Positions 1-8,414 of a DNA stretch of 32,116 bases are shown piece after piece. The notes under the pieces are model-generated. The model ran no database searches. It was given only the letters and a program-made list of their open reading frames with translations, and was not told the origin of the DNA. The stretch is taken from assembly GCA_944392155.1 (NCBI GenBank), contig CALXVR010000021.1:1-32116 (forward strand). Direction: 5' to 3'. The position numbers and the translations under genes were made by a program. Position 1 is the first letter of the stretch. Each line of letters starts with the position of its first letter. The stretch comes from an uncultured Alphaproteobacteria bacterium. GTDB taxonomy: Bacteria > Pseudomonadota > Alphaproteobacteria > RF32 > CAG-239.

Positions 1-215
1 GTATTCAATTGAAGTATCATGAAGGTACTTCCGTTATAACCGAAATTTACCGCGTTTCTACTCCGGGACGCCGCGTTTATTCAAGCGTTCGCGATTTGCC
101 GAGAGTTTATAACGGCTTGGGTATTTCCATCATCTCTACACCGGCTGGTGTTATGAGTGATCATGAAGCTCGCAAAGCCAATGTCGGCGGTGAAATTTTG
201 TGCCAAGTATTTTAA
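1..215 (+). CDS. rpsH: 30S ribosomal protein S8, C-terminal fragment
   Basis: The window opens inside this gene; the reading frame is open from base 3 back to the edge. The visible ~70 residues end in the typical S8 C-terminus (STPGRRVY, then [19 protein letters not shown] and GGEILCQVF). S8 binds the central domain of 16S rRNA and in E. coli is also the translational repressor of the spc operon. It lies 12 bp before rplF, the normal spc order. The start and N-terminal domain are outside the window. Confidence 0.96.
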   Translation, partial: IQLKYHEGTSVITEIYRVSTPGRRVYSSVRDLPRVYNGLGISIISTPAGVMSDHEARKANVGGEILCQVF

Positions 216-227
216 GGGAGAAAACAG

Positions 228-767
228 ATGTCTAGAATTGGTAAATATCCTGTTATTATCCCGAACGGCGTTACCGTTACGGTTGAGAACAATGTTGTTA
301 CCGCAAAAGGTAAGTTGGGTGAACTCAGCTTTACTTTTGATGACAACCATGTTTCTGCAAAGTTGGAAGAAAACAAAGTTGTTGTTTCTCCTTTGAGCCA
401 ATCTAAAGAAGCTCGTGCTTTGTGGGGTACAACCAGAGCTCAGATTAACACTTTGGTTAAAGGTGTTAGCGAAGGCTTTAAAAAGGATTTGGAACTGGTC
501 GGCGTTGGTTATAAAGCCCGCGTTGAAGGTAGCCACAAGTTAGTTTTGTCTTTGGGTTTCTCTCATGATGTTATTTTTGAGGCTCCGAAGACCATCAACA
601 TTGCTTGTGCAAGCCCGACTCAGATTTCCGTTTCTGGCGCCGATAAACAACTCGTTGGTCAAATTGCTTCGGAAATTCGTAAATACAGAAAACCTGAACC
701 TTACAAAGGCAAGGGCGTGAAGTATGTTGGCGAATATGTACGTCGCAAAGAAGGCAAAAAGAAATAA
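228..767 (+). CDS. rplF: 50S ribosomal protein L6
   Basis: 179 residues, the usual L6 length, starting MSRIGKYPV and ending with the conserved YKGKGVKYVGEYVRRKEGKKK-type tail (PEPYKGKGVKY near residues 155-165). L6 consists of two related alpha/beta domains and binds 23S rRNA near the factor-binding site. A clear GGGAG ribosome site stands 8-12 bases before the ATG. It follows rpsH and precedes rplR by 11 bp, so co-transcription is expected. Confidence 0.97.
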   Translation: MSRIGKYPVIIPNGVTVTVENNVVTAKGKLGELSFTFDDNHVSAKLEENKVVVSPLSQSKEARALWGTTRAQINTLVKGVSEGFKKDLELVGVGYKARVEGSHKLVLSLGFSHDVIFEAPKTINIACASPTQISVSGADKQLVGQIASEIRKYRKPEPYKGKGVKYVGEYVRRKEGKKK

Positions 768-778
768 GGATTAATTAA

Positions 779-1141
779 ATGAGTACGCCAAGAGAATTGT
801 TTGAAAAAAGAAAAGCTCGCGTAAGAACTGCTTTGAAAAACGCTGCCAACGGCAAAATGAGACTTTCTGTCTTCCGCAGCGGTAAGCATATTTATGCGCA
901 GATTATTGACGATGCTAAAGGTTCTACAGTTGTTTCTGCTTCTACTCTGGACAAAGAAATCAGAGATCAGATTAAGAAATCTTCTACCGTTGAAGCTGCT
1001 AGCTTTATTGGTAAAGTTGTAGCTGAAAGAGCCGTTAAATCCGGTGTTAGTGAAGTCGTTTTCGACAGAGGCGGCTACATCTATCATGGTCGTGTTAAAG
1101 CTTTGGCTGACGCTGCACGCGCTGCCGGCCTGAAATTTTAG
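779..1141 (+). CDS. rplR: 50S ribosomal protein L18
   Basis: 120 residues, the normal L18 length. Visible family marks are [17 protein letters not shown] in the first third, the VVSASTLDK strand and the C-terminal [20 protein letters not shown] motif. L18 binds 5S rRNA and helps attach it to the large subunit. The start ATGAGTACG follows a GGA purine run 8 bases upstream. It sits between rplF and rpsE in standard order. Confidence 0.97.
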   Translation: MSTPRELFEKRKARVRTALKNAANGKMRLSVFRSGKHIYAQIIDDAKGSTVVSASTLDKEIRDQIKKSSTVEAASFIGKVVAERAVKSGVSEVVFDRGGYIYHGRVKALADAARAAGLKF

Positions 1142-1149
1142 GAGATAAG

Positions 1150-1716
1150 ATGATGGTACAAGCAGATCGTCGTAACAGCAATAAAGCTGAGAAAAAAGAA
1201 GAATTGGTTGAGAAACTGGTTCATATTAACCGTGTAGCTAAGACCGTTAAAGGCGGACGCAATATGTCTTTTGCTGCTGTCGTCGTTGTTGGCGACCAGA
1301 AAGGTCGTGTCGGCTATGGTTCTGGCAAAGCAACCGAAGTTCCGGATGCTATTGTTAAGGCTACTAATGAAGCCAAGAAAAATATGGTTCGCATTCCGCT
1401 CCGCGAAGGTAGAACTCTGCATCATGACGTTGCCGGTCGTTTCGGCGCTGGTAAAGTTATTTTGAGAACTGCTCCTGCCGGTACCGGTGTTATCGCCGGC
1501 GGTCCGATGCGCGCTATCTTTGAAGTATTGGGTGTTCAGGACGTTGTTGCCAAATCTTTGGGTTCCAACAATCCTTACAACATGATTAAGGCTACTTTCA
1601 ATGCCTTGATGGCTATTAATTCACCTCGTATGGTTGCTGCTAAGCGCGGTAAAAAAGTCGGTGATATTGTAAGCCGTCGCGAAAATACTTCTAAACTGGA
1701 AAAAGAGGAGGCTTAA
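1150..1716 (+). CDS. rpsE: 30S ribosomal protein S5
   Basis: 188 residues. The N-terminal double-stranded-RNA-binding fold is marked by [15 protein letters not shown] and the VGYGSGKA segment; the C-terminal domain carries [15 protein letters not shown] and [14 protein letters not shown]5 is needed for translational accuracy and lies near the mRNA entry channel. GGAGA about 5 bases upstream supports the first of two adjacent ATGs (MM). The stop is 3 bp before rpmD. Confidence 0.97.
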   Translation: MMVQADRRNSNKAEKKEELVEKLVHINRVAKTVKGGRNMSFAAVVVVGDQKGRVGYGSGKATEVPDAIVKATNEAKKNMVRIPLREGRTLHHDVAGRFGAGKVILRTAPAGTGVIAGGPMRAIFEVLGVQDVVAKSLGSNNPYNMIKATFNALMAINSPRMVAAKRGKKVGDIVSRRENTSKLEKEEA

Positions 1717-1719
1717 TCG

Positions 1720-1902
1720 ATGGCTAACAAAACTATTAAAGTTACGCAAATCGCAAGCCCTATCGGTCGTCCCGAAAAACAGAGAGCCACATTAATCGGC
1801 TTGGGTCTGAACAAGATGGGTAAAACTGTTGAACTTCAGGATACTCCCGCTGTTCGCGGTATGATTCGTAAGATTCCTCATCTGGTTAAAGTAGAGGAAT
1901 AG
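1720..1902 (+). CDS. rpmD: 50S ribosomal protein L30
   Basis: 60 residues, full length for bacterial L30, with the family pattern [19 protein letters not shown] and [22 protein letters not shown]. It binds 23S rRNA on the outside of the large subunit. The gene is tightly coupled to rpsE; GGAGG in the end of rpsE serves as ribosome site. Unlike the usual arrangement, the next gene rplO does not follow at once but after 104 bp. Confidence 0.96.
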   Translation: MANKTIKVTQIASPIGRPEKQRATLIGLGLNKMGKTVELQDTPAVRGMIRKIPHLVKVEE

Positions 1903-1910
1903 GATTTGTT

Positions 1911-1970
1911 AAAAAAAGCCGGCTGGTGTTTGGCTCGGTGAGTTTGAATTTTGATGTCGGCTTCTTTTTT
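1911..1970 (+). promoter_or_regulatory. terminator-like hairpin between rpmD and rplO
   Basis: An A7 run followed by GCCG (1911-1921) can pair with CGGC, TT, a bulged C and T6 (1958-1970) across a ~36-nt loop. A competing shorter pairing is possible: AGCC (1917-1920) with GGCT (1932-1935). The two alternatives and the T-run resemble an attenuator or a partial terminator, or a processing or protein-binding site. The long loop makes strong termination doubtful. Confidence 0.35.
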
Positions 1971-2006
1971 GAATCTTTGATGAAATGTTAGATTAGGTGA
2001 AGAAAC

Positions 2007-2465
2007 ATGAAACTTAATGAATTGAGAGACAACGAGGGAGCAACCAAAAACCGCATTCGCGTTGGTCGCGGTATTGGTAGCGGCAAGGGTAAAACTTGCG
2101 GTCGCGGTCAAAAAGGTCAGAAGTCTCGTTCAGGTGTTGCCGTTAATGCTTTTGAAGGCGGCCAGATGCCGATTTATCGCAGACTTCCGAAACGTGGTTT
2201 CAAGAATCCGTTTGCTAAGACATTTGCAGTTGTTAATTTGGATACAATCCAGAAGGCTGTTGATGCAGGTAAATTGAATGCTTCTGCAATCGATGTTAAG
2301 GCTTTGATGGAAGCCGGTGTTATCTCCAAAGAGTTGGACGGTGTTCGTCTGTTGGCTCGCGGTGCTATCACCAGCAATGTTACAATCAGCGTAAACTCTG
2401 CCTCTAAAGCTGCTGTTGCAGCTGTTGAGAAGGCTGGTGGCAAAGTTAATTTGATTGAAGCATAA
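2007..2465 (+). CDS. rplO: 50S ribosomal protein L15
   Basis: 152 residues, within the normal L15 range. It begins [22 protein letters not shown], followed by the glycine/basic-rich extension ([18 protein letters not shown]) and the [21 protein letters not shown] motif; the C-terminal part is the L15/L18e fold. The extension reaches into the 23S rRNA core. GTGAAGAA just upstream is a modest ribosome site. It is followed by a strong terminator instead of running straight into secY. Confidence 0.97.
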   Translation: MKLNELRDNEGATKNRIRVGRGIGSGKGKTCGRGQKGQKSRSGVAVNAFEGGQMPIYRRLPKRGFKNPFAKTFAVVNLDTIQKAVDAGKLNASAIDVKALMEAGVISKELDGVRLLARGAITSNVTISVNSASKAAVAAVEKAGGKVNLIEA

Positions 2466-2487
2466 TTAGCCTGAAGTTGTTTGTAGG

Positions 2488-2516
2488 AAAACCTCCCCAA
2501 ATTAGGGGAGGTTTTT
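2488..2516 (+). terminator. strong intrinsic terminator after rplO
   Basis: Inverted repeat AACCTCCCC / GGGGAGGTT with a 6-nt loop (AAATTA) followed by TTTTTT. This is a textbook rho-independent terminator lying 22 bp after the rplO stop, where most bacteria continue into secY. Confidence 0.9.
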
Positions 2517-2561
2517 TGTTGAATTAAATGATTATTTGTGTTGTGTAAGTGGATAAATTTG

Positions 2562-2590
2562 TTGAATTAAAAATTTTTTAGTGTATTAAT
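2562..2590 (+). promoter_or_regulatory. candidate secY promoter
   Basis: TTGAAT (2562-2567), 17 bases, then ATTAAT (2585-2590). The boxes are imperfect and the region is very AT-rich, so the match is weak; a promoter somewhere in 2517-2640 is expected because a strong terminator precedes secY. Confidence 0.35.
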
Positions 2591-2656
2591 AAATTAGCTT
2601 AAAGGGACTGTTTGTCCCTCGTTGTTTGTTTTAAATGAAATAATAAGGATTTAGAG

Positions 2657-4009
2657 ATGGTATCATTGGCAGAAAAGATGGCTGCAAATATGGATATGTC
2701 CGCTTTCAGCAAAGCTGAAGAGCTGAAAAAAAGACTCTGGTTTACGGTCTTGGCTTTGATTGTTTTCCGTTTGGGAACATTTATTCCGCTTCCGGGTATT
2801 GACCCGCATATTTTGTCGGATATTTTTGCCAGACAATCCAGCGGTATTTTGGGAATGTTTAATATGTTTTCAGGTGGTGCGTTGGAGCGTATGACGATCT
2901 TTGCATTGAACATTATGCCCTACATCTCTGCGTCTATTATTTTACAGCTTGGTCAATCGGTTATTCCGTCTTTGGCCGCTTTGAAGAAAGACGGCGAGGC
3001 CGGTCATCGCAAAATGACACATTATACTAAGATTTTGACTGTATTTATTACGGTTATTCAAGGCTACGGTATTGCCGTCGGTTTGGAAGGTATGACCGGA
3101 AGCGCCGGCTTGTCTGCCGTCGTTATGCCCGGTTTTATCTTTAAATTTACGACGATTGTTTCTTTGGTCGGCGGTACAATGTTTATTGTTTGGCTGGGTG
3201 AGCAAATTACATCGCGAGGTGTCGGAAATGGTTCTTCTTTAATCATTACCGTCGGTATTATTGCCAATATTCCGAGTGCTTTGGCACAAACCTTTGAATT
3301 AGGTCGTGTCGGTTCTATGTCTTTGGGTGTAATTGCTATGTTGTTGGTAATGGTTTTGGCTTTGATATATATCATTGTTTTGGTCGAAAGAGCTCAACGC
3401 AAAATTACCATTCAGTATCCGAAACGTCAGATGGGAATGCGGATGATGTCTTCAGAAAATTCGCATTTGCCGTTGAAGATTAACCCAACAGGCGTTATTC
3501 CCCCGATTTTTGCAAGCTCTTTGTTGTTGTTGCCGATTACGGTTGCTAATTTGTCTGCCGAAAACGGTCCGGGGTGGGTGCAGACATTGAGCCAGTTGCT
3601 TGGTCATGGTCAACCGTTATATTTGACTTTGTATGGTGCTTTAATTATTTTCTTTGCTTTCTTCTATACCGCAGTTGTATTTAATCCGGAAGAAACTGCA
3701 GATAATTTGAAAAAGCATGGCGGCTTTATTGCCGGTATTCGTCCGGGTAAAAATACGGCTGAATATTTGGATTACGTTATTACACGTTTGACAGTTTTGG
3801 GTGCCGTTTATTTGACAGCTCTGTGTATTTTGCCTGAAATCCTGATTTCAAAATTGTCTGTCCCGTTTGTTTTGGGTGGTACGACTTTGCTCATCGTGGT
3901 TCAGGTTACTATGGATTTTGTCGGTCAACTGCAATCACACTTAATAGCTTATCAATATGAAGGATTAATCAGAAAAGCAGCTTTGGTTAATAAAGGAAAG
4001 AGAAGATAA
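2657..4009 (+). CDS. secY: protein translocase subunit SecY
   Basis: 450 residues, typical for SecY, with about ten hydrophobic membrane segments. Family marks are FRLGTFIPLPGID in the first transmembrane region, FALNIMPYISASIILQL, GGTMFIVWLGEQIT-RGVGNGSSLII near residues 175-195, and the cytoplasmic loop ERAQRKITIQYPKRQ. SecY forms the membrane channel for Sec-dependent export and insertion, with SecE and SecG. AAGGAT stands 8-13 bases before the ATG. Its stop overlaps the adk start by one base (TAATG), so the two are translationally coupled. Confidence 0.98.
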   Translation: MVSLAEKMAANMDMSAFSKAEELKKRLWFTVLALIVFRLGTFIPLPGIDPHILSDIFARQSSGILGMFNMFSGGALERMTIFALNIMPYISASIILQLGQSVIPSLAALKKDGEAGHRKMTHYTKILTVFITVIQGYGIAVGLEGMTGSAGLSAVVMPGFIFKFTTIVSLVGGTMFIVWLGEQITSRGVGNGSSLIITVGIIANIPSALAQTFELGRVGSMSLGVIAMLLVMVLALIYIIVLVERAQRKITIQYPKRQMGMRMMSSENSHLPLKINPTGVIPPIFASSLLLLPITVANLSAENGPGWVQTLSQLLGHGQPLYLTLYGALIIFFAFFYTAVVFNPEETADNLKKHGGFIAGIRPGKNTAEYLDYVITRLTVLGAVYLTALCILPEILISKLSVPFVLGGTTLLIVVQVTMDFVGQLQSHLIAYQYEGLIRKAALVNKGKRR

Positions 4010-4686
4010 TGTCTTTTAAGGATAGTGGTTTGGGTTTGCATGTGGTCTTTACCGGAGCTCCGGGCTGCGGTAAGGGCACGCAGGCAAGAATCTTGAAAGA
4101 AAAAGTTGCAATCTGCCATTTGTCTACGGGAGAGATGCTCCGTGCTGAGGCTGCCAAAGGTACGCCTTTGGGGTTGGAAATAAAAGCTTTATTGGACAGA
4201 GGTGAGTTTGCTACCGATGAGATGATTATTGATATGGTCTCAAAGCGAATCGACGAAGCCGATTGTAAAAATGGTTTTATTCTTGACGGATTTCCGAGAA
4301 CTTTGCATCAAGCTGAAGTTTTGGAGGAGATGTTGGACAAGAAAGGGATTAATCTGGATGCCGTTATTGAAATTCAGGTTCCCGATGAGATTATTATGGA
4401 ACGTATTTTGGGACGTTATGCTTGCATGACTTGCGGGCAGGGTTATCATGACAAGTTTCAAAAGCCAAAAGTTTATGGCGTTTGCGACGTATGCGGCGGA
4501 ACGGATTTTTACCGTCGTGTCGATGATAATAAGACAACGGTACAAAATCGTTTGGTAAACTATAGAGCTTTGACTTATCCGACAATTCCATACTATGAAA
4601 AAAAAGGACTCCTGCGTTGTGTGGATGGAACCGGAACAATTGAAGCCGTTAGTAATAAAGTCGACAGCATTTTGGGTATAAAATAG
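4009..4686 (+). CDS. adk: adenylate kinase, zinc-binding LID type
   Basis: 225 residues. It converts AMP + ATP to 2 ADP in the cytosol. The P-loop is GAPGCGKGTQ (residues 16-25), the AMP-site motif is DGFPRTLHQAE (93-103), and the long LID domain carries four cysteines (C139-x2-C142 and C159-x2-C162), the known structural-zinc pattern of long-form adenylate kinases. Residues 1-10 form a short N-terminal extension before the first beta strand. The secY-adk pairing is the standard spc-region order; here rpmJ/infA are not between it and rpsM. Confidence 0.97.
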   Translation: MSFKDSGLGLHVVFTGAPGCGKGTQARILKEKVAICHLSTGEMLRAEAAKGTPLGLEIKALLDRGEFATDEMIIDMVSKRIDEADCKNGFILDGFPRTLHQAEVLEEMLDKKGINLDAVIEIQVPDEIIMERILGRYACMTCGQGYHDKFQKPKVYGVCDVCGGTDFYRRVDDNKTTVQNRLVNYRALTYPTIPYYEKKGLLRCVDGTGTIEAVSNKVDSILGIK

Positions 4687-4760
4687 CCCGAGTCGGCGTT
4701 TCGGTTTTCTAAAAACCTGAAAAAAATGCAACTTTTTGAATTTTTTTGCTAAAAGGGTGG

Positions 4761-4788
4761 TTGACACTAATAAATTTTAGCCTATAAT
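4761..4788 (+). promoter_or_regulatory. consensus sigma-70 promoter before rpsM
   Basis: TTGACA (4761-4766), 16 bases, TATAAT (4783-4788): both hexamers match the housekeeping consensus perfectly. It lies 72 bp before the rpsM start and should drive rpsM-rpsK-rpoA independently of secY-adk. The short stretch between adk and this promoter holds only a weak hairpin (GGTTTT/AAAACC near 4703-4717). Confidence 0.85.
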
Positions 4789-4859
4789 CCGGCTTAATTT
4801 TGAAAAGTGGTGATCAACTTTTTGAATGTGATAATTAATTTAAAGGATGGAGAGTTAAT

Positions 4860-5228
4860 TTGGCTCGTATAGCTGGTGTAAATATTCCGACAGCCAAAAG
4901 AATTGAAGTCGCTCTGACTTATATTTTCGGTATCGGAAGAAAAACTGCTCAAGACATTTGCGCAAAATCTGGAATCGACTGCAGTCGCCGTGTTCACGAA
5001 TTGTCCGAAGAAGAGGTCGCTAAAATTCGTGAAGTTATTGATAGCAACTATCTGGTTGAAGGTGAGTTGCGTCGTGAAGTCGGCGTTAACATCAAGAGAC
5101 TTATGGATCTCGGATGTTATAGAGGTTTGAGACATCGTAAAGGTTTGCCGGTTCGCGGACAGAGTACAAAAACAAATGCCCGTACCCGTAAAGGTAAACG
5201 CAAAACCGTTGCGAATAAGAAAAAGTAA
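4860..5228 (+). CDS. rpsM: 30S ribosomal protein S13
   Basis: 122 residues starting from a TTG codon, placed by the universally conserved N-terminus ARIAGVNIP and by an AAAGGATGGAGAG purine run 5-18 bases upstream. Other marks: [17 protein letters not shown], the helix-hairpin-helix region, and the basic C-terminus [27 protein letters not shown]13 contacts 16S rRNA in the head, the P-site tRNA and bridges to L5. Use of TTG for a major ribosomal protein is somewhat unusual. Confidence 0.97.
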   Translation: MARIAGVNIPTAKRIEVALTYIFGIGRKTAQDICAKSGIDCSRRVHELSEEEVAKIREVIDSNYLVEGELRREVGVNIKRLMDLGCYRGLRHRKGLPVRGQSTKTNARTRKGKRKTVANKKK

Positions 5229-5241
5229 GAGGTAGATTCTA

Positions 5242-5631
5242 ATGGCAAAAGCAGTACAACGTGTTAAGAAAAAAGAAAAGAAGAATATCACGGCGGGTGT
5301 TGCCCATGTGAATTCTACTTTCAACAATACAAGAGTAACAATTACTGATGCTCAAGGTAATACTGTTTCTTGGTCTACAGCCGGTGCTCAAGGTTTTAAG
5401 GGTTCTCGTAAGTCTACTCCTTATGCCGCTCAGGTAGCTGCCGAAGAAGCTGGTAAAAAGGCTCAGGAAAATGGTATGAAAACCTTGGAAGTTGAAGTTA
5501 AGGGTCCCGGTTCTGGTAGAGAATCTGCGATTAGAGCCTTGCAGGTTATTGGTTTTACAATCACATCAATTCGTGATGTAACTCCTATTCCTCATAATGG
5601 CTGCCGCATGAGAAAGAGACGTCGCGTTTAG
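5242..5631 (+). CDS. rpsK: 30S ribosomal protein S11
   Basis: 129 residues, normal length, with the signatures [59 protein letters not shown] and [19 protein letters not shown]11 forms part of the platform near the mRNA exit. It follows rpsM by 13 bp with an AGAGGT ribosome site. rpsD, found next in the E. coli alpha operon, is absent here, as is usual in Alphaproteobacteria. Confidence 0.98.
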   Translation: MAKAVQRVKKKEKKNITAGVAHVNSTFNNTRVTITDAQGNTVSWSTAGAQGFKGSRKSTPYAAQVAAEEAGKKAQENGMKTLEVEVKGPGSGRESAIRALQVIGFTITSIRDVTPIPHNGCRMRKRRRV

Positions 5632-5645
5632 TCTTTTTACAGATA

Positions 5646-5668
5646 GTGAGGCTGTATGTCAGCCTCGC
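5646..5668 (+). promoter_or_regulatory. stem-loop between rpsK and rpoA
   Basis: GTGAGGCTG and CAGCCTCGC flank a 5-nt loop (TATGT), with one G-U pair. No T-run follows directly (GCCGTCTTTT only after some bases), so this is more likely a pause, processing or weak attenuation site than a full terminator. Confidence 0.5.
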
Positions 5669-5722
5669 CGTCTTTTGATTTTTGTAAATATTGCATATGC
5701 ACTAAAATAAGAGGACATACCA

Positions 5723-6730
5723 GTGATTCAAAAGAATTGGCAAGAACTTATTAAACCTACTAACTTAGATGTTTCCAGCGAAGGCGAAAACAAGGCTAAG
5801 ATAGTAGTTGAACCTTTGGAAAGAGGTTTCGGCTTAACTTTGGGTAACGCTTTGAGAAGAGTTTTGTTATCTTCTTTGCAAGGCGGTGCCGTAACGGCTA
5901 TCAAAATTAACGGCGTTCTGCATGAATTTTCTGTAGTTCCGGGTGTTAGAGAAGACGTTACCGATATTGTTCTCAATATTAAATGTTTGGCCGTTGCCGT
6001 TCATGGCGAGGGTCCGAAGACTATGACCTTGAAAGCAGAGGGTCCGTGCGAAGTTACGGCCGCTATGATTGAAACAGGTCATGATGTTGAAATTATGAAT
6101 CCGGATTTGGTTATTTGCAATCTGGATGCCGGTGCTAAAATTTCTATGGAATTGACAGTTAATACCGGTAAGGGTTATGTTCCGGCTTATCAAAACAAAG
6201 CCGCAGATGCCCCGATTGGTCTTATTGCCGTTGATGCGATTTATTCTCCGGTTAAGAAGGTTTCTTACAAAGTTGAGAATACGCGTGTCGGTCAAGTTAC
6301 TGACTATGATAAATTGACTATGGTTGTTGAGACAAATGGCGTTGTTTCTCCTGAAGATGCAGTTGCTTTAGCTGCTCGTATCTTGCAAGATCAGCTCAAG
6401 CCGTTCATTAATTTCGATGAACCGGAAGTTGAGGTTGAGGCTGAAAGAGAAGAACTGCCGTTTAACAGAAATCTGCTCAAGAAAGTTGAAGAACTTGAGT
6501 TGTCTGTTCGTTCGGCTAACTGCCTGAAGAACGATAATATCGTTTATATCGGTGATTTGGTTCAGAAGACAGAAGCTGAGATGTTGCGTACACCGAACTT
6601 CGGTCGTAAGTCTTTGAACGAAATCAAAGAAGTTTTGGCAAAAATGGGTATTCATCTTGGTATGGATACACCGGGTTGGCCGCCTGAGAATATTGAAGAG
6701 CTCATCAAGAAAGTTGACGAGCATTTCTAA
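5723..6730 (+). CDS. rpoA: RNA polymerase alpha subunit
   Basis: 335 residues starting at GTG ([12 protein letters not shown]), the position favoured by the AGAGGA run ~9 bases upstream and by family length. The N-terminal assembly domain shows [22 protein letters not shown] (around residues 33-53) and [21 protein letters not shown]; the C-terminal DNA/activator-binding domain (about 250-325) shows [37 protein letters not shown] and LGM. An acidic linker joins them. It is the last gene of its transcription unit; a strong terminator follows. Confidence 0.98.
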   Translation: MIQKNWQELIKPTNLDVSSEGENKAKIVVEPLERGFGLTLGNALRRVLLSSLQGGAVTAIKINGVLHEFSVVPGVREDVTDIVLNIKCLAVAVHGEGPKTMTLKAEGPCEVTAAMIETGHDVEIMNPDLVICNLDAGAKISMELTVNTGKGYVPAYQNKAADAPIGLIAVDAIYSPVKKVSYKVENTRVGQVTDYDKLTMVVETNGVVSPEDAVALAARILQDQLKPFINFDEPEVEVEAEREELPFNRNLLKKVEELELSVRSANCLKNDNIVYIGDLVQKTEAEMLRTPNFGRKSLNEIKEVLAKMGIHLGMDTPGWPPENIEELIKKVDEHF

Positions 6731-6744
6731 GATATGTGAATTTA

Positions 6745-6776
6745 AGCTCCCGCAAGATGTTTGCGGGAGTTTTTTT
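6745..6776 (+). terminator. intrinsic terminator after rpoA
   Basis: CTCCCGCAA (6747-6755), loop GATGT, TTGCGGGAG (6761-6769), then seven T. A perfect 9-bp GC-rich stem 16 bp after the rpoA stop; it separates rpoA from rplQ, which are usually co-transcribed. Confidence 0.92.
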
Positions 6777-6831
6777 GTTTCTTTAGTGACGTGTCTGTCC
6801 GGGCGGCAGTTAGTTTCTGAAGTGATTGGGG

Positions 6832-6859
6832 TTGCTTTTTATGCCGTTTATGTTATATT
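6832..6859 (+). promoter_or_regulatory. candidate extended -10 promoter for the gene at 6904
   Basis: TTGCTT (6832-6837), 16 bases, TATATT (6854-6859), with TG one base before the -10 box (6851-6852). The expected start near 6866 leaves a ~38-nt leader with no Shine-Dalgarno motif. Confidence 0.5.
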
Positions 6860-6903
6860 GCCGATAAATTTTTGTATTATTTTTTAATCTAAAAAACAAG
6901 TTT

Positions 6904-7620
6904 ATGTTAAAAAAATTATTCTGCGGAATTTTTGGTTCAGGAAATACCGGAAATTCAGTTAAGACTCTGCGCAAGCCACACAGAAATGCGCCAATTGAAG
7001 AATGGCGGAATTTTGTGAACCAAGCCGGGTGGAGACAAGTTGCGCAAATCAGGTCAAAGTTTATACCGTGTGCTTTTGGCGAAGAAGGAAAACGCGATAA
7101 GCAAATTTGCGATGCCATGTGGGAGCGTTTGTTTCGAATCGAACAACCGGTTCTTGACTATGATTTTCTCAGAAGCAATGCGGATAAAATCATTTTTGTC
7201 GGGCAACACGCGTCAAATGACTGCATTAAGCATGATGTTCGGTTCAGTTATGCCGGTGAGGTAAAGTTTGTCGTTGAAAAAGGCGGAAAATTGCGCGGTT
7301 TTGCTTTGGCTGAAGATTTGATTCTGGCCGGAGTTACCTGTTGCGGTGCTTATCCGGACGGTGCGCTGAAATGGACGGCGGAGCAGGGGTTCCATCTGTT
7401 GAGCAGAGAAGATTCCCGCCGTGTCGAAGAAGTTTTGCCAGAGCTGACAGCAATGATGGAAGCGGTTGATGTTCCGTCGCTGCGCGATATTTTTATGTGG
7501 ATGCTGGCGGTGCCTGACGGACAAATCGGTGATCCGTATGAGTGTTACAGCCTGCGACGGGAAGACAGGTTCTCTTATGTAGAATTTGACGATCCGGTTA
7601 TCGTTGTTTGCAAATTATGA
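6904..7620 (+). CDS. unrecognised protein between rpoA and rplQ
   Basis: 238 residues. I do not recognise a family. It is probably soluble: no membrane segment, and the short hydrophobic N-terminus (MLKKLFCGIFGSG) is not a convincing signal peptide. Visible features are an aromatic/charged N-terminal region (EEWRNFVNQAGWRQ), a strand-rich middle (KIIFVGQHASND, GEVKFVVEKGGKL), a vicinal Cys pair (GVTCCGAYPDG, about residues 142-152) and an acidic helical C-terminal third. No Shine-Dalgarno site is seen. It has its own promoter candidate and a very strong terminator, and its codon use (more GCG, CTG, CGC) seems richer in GC than the neighbouring ribosomal genes. It reads as an independent insertion into the alpha operon; function unknown. 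Confidence 0.8.
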   Translation: MLKKLFCGIFGSGNTGNSVKTLRKPHRNAPIEEWRNFVNQAGWRQVAQIRSKFIPCAFGEEGKRDKQICDAMWERLFRIEQPVLDYDFLRSNADKIIFVGQHASNDCIKHDVRFSYAGEVKFVVEKGGKLRGFALAEDLILAGVTCCGAYPDGALKWTAEQGFHLLSREDSRRVEEVLPELTAMMEAVDVPSLRDIFMWMLAVPDGQIGDPYECYSLRREDRFSYVEFDDPVIVVCKL

Positions 7621-7668
7621 AAAAAGACGGGAAATTTAGGGCTGAGCTTTAATTTCCCGTCTTTTTTT
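7621..7668 (+). terminator. very strong intrinsic terminator, 16-bp perfect stem
   Basis: AAAAAGACGGGAAATT (7621-7636) pairs perfectly with 7651-7666 around a 14-nt loop; the right arm ends in a T7 run. The left arm begins at the first base after the stop codon of the preceding gene. Confidence 0.92.
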
Positions 7669-7694
7669 GCTTGCTTTTCAGAATATTGTATGCT
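7667..7694 (+). promoter_or_regulatory. weak candidate promoter for rplQ
   Basis: TTGCTT (7667-7672), 16 bases, TATGCT (7689-7694). rplQ needs its own promoter because a strong terminator lies directly upstream; these are the best boxes I see, but the match is modest. The implied leader is about 110 nt. Confidence 0.35.
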
Positions 7695-7812
7695 AAAAGC
7701 ACAGGCGAATGAGTTGTTTCCGTGCATGAACGCCAAAAGCGAAACCGTGGCGGAGACGTGGTTTTTATCCGCTTTGCCTGTCAAAGCACAGAGAAAATGA
7801 AAGGACATTGTC

Positions 7813-8253
7813 ATGAGACATGGAGATGCACATAGAAGATTTAATATGCCGAAAAGCCAGAGAAGAGCTTTGTTCTCTAACCTGACCAACGCTTTGTTTA
7901 CACATGAGCAAATTACGGTTACTTTGCCCAGAGCTAAGGAACTCAGAACATTTGCTGATAACATGATTACCTATGCTAAAAAAGGTGATTTGAACAGCCG
8001 CAGATTGGCTCTTGCTTTCCTGCGTGACAACGAAGTTGTTTCTAAGCTTTTCTCTACTTTGGCTGAGCGTTATAAAGGCCGCAACGGTGGTTATACACGC
8101 GTTTTGAAGTCTGGCCTGCGTTATGGTGACTGTGCTCCGATGGCTATCATTGAGTTGGTTGACCGTGATGTTAATGCTAAAGGTGCCAAAGATTTGGCTC
8201 GCGTTGCTGCTGAAAAAGCTGCCGCAGCTGAGGCTGAGAAAACTGCAGAATAA
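7813..8253 (+). CDS. rplQ: 50S ribosomal protein L17
   Basis: 146 residues. The conserved core is at the N-terminus: [24 protein letters not shown], then [21 protein letters not shown] and [41 protein letters not shown]. The last ~25 residues are an alanine/glutamate/lysine-rich tail. L17 sits near the peptide exit tunnel. AAAGGA precedes the ATG by 8-9 bases. The gene is normally directly behind rpoA; here more than 1 kb, an extra gene and two terminators intervene. Confidence 0.97.
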   Translation: MRHGDAHRRFNMPKSQRRALFSNLTNALFTHEQITVTLPRAKELRTFADNMITYAKKGDLNSRRLALAFLRDNEVVSKLFSTLAERYKGRNGGYTRVLKSGLRYGDCAPMAIIELVDRDVNAKGAKDLARVAAEKAAAAEAEKTAE

Positions 8254-8274
8254 TCTTTGTGATTATATCAAAGT

Positions 8275-8309
8275 AAAGAGCGAATCGGCAACGGTTCGCT
8301 CTTTTTTTT
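8275..8309 (+). terminator. intrinsic terminator after rplQ
   Basis: AAAGAGCGAA (8275-8284) pairs with TTCGCTCTTT (8295-8304), extended inwards by T-G and C-G pairs, followed by a continuous T-run. Confidence 0.9.
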
Positions 8310-8342
8310 GTGCTTATGAGTTATTTGTGTCGTGTGAGATAA

Positions 8343-8370
8343 TTGACAAAAGTTGAATTTGTGCTACAAC
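8343..8370 (+). promoter_or_regulatory. extended -10 promoter for the 8415-9710 unit
   Basis: TTGACA (8343-8348, perfect), 16 bases, TACAAC (8365-8370), with TGC immediately before the -10 box. The leader would be about 38 nt and has no Shine-Dalgarno motif. Confidence 0.55.
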
Positions 8371-8414
8371 CAAAAAAACTTATTTTATATTATGTCATTT
8401 AAATATCATTTTGT

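Noticed and set aside
81..1425. Minus-strand open frames of 95-151 codons opposite rpsH-rpsE
   Set aside because: They are antisense to well-conserved ribosomal protein genes, have no family resemblance and no ribosome sites; they reflect codon bias of the real genes.
4240..4767. Minus-strand 175-codon open frame opposite adk
   Set aside because: Lies antisense to adk, with low-complexity composition and no family resemblance.
5646..5668. Terminator between rpsK and rpoA
   Set aside because: The stem is good but no T-run follows directly, and rpoA has no clear promoter of its own here; listed as a regulatory stem-loop instead.
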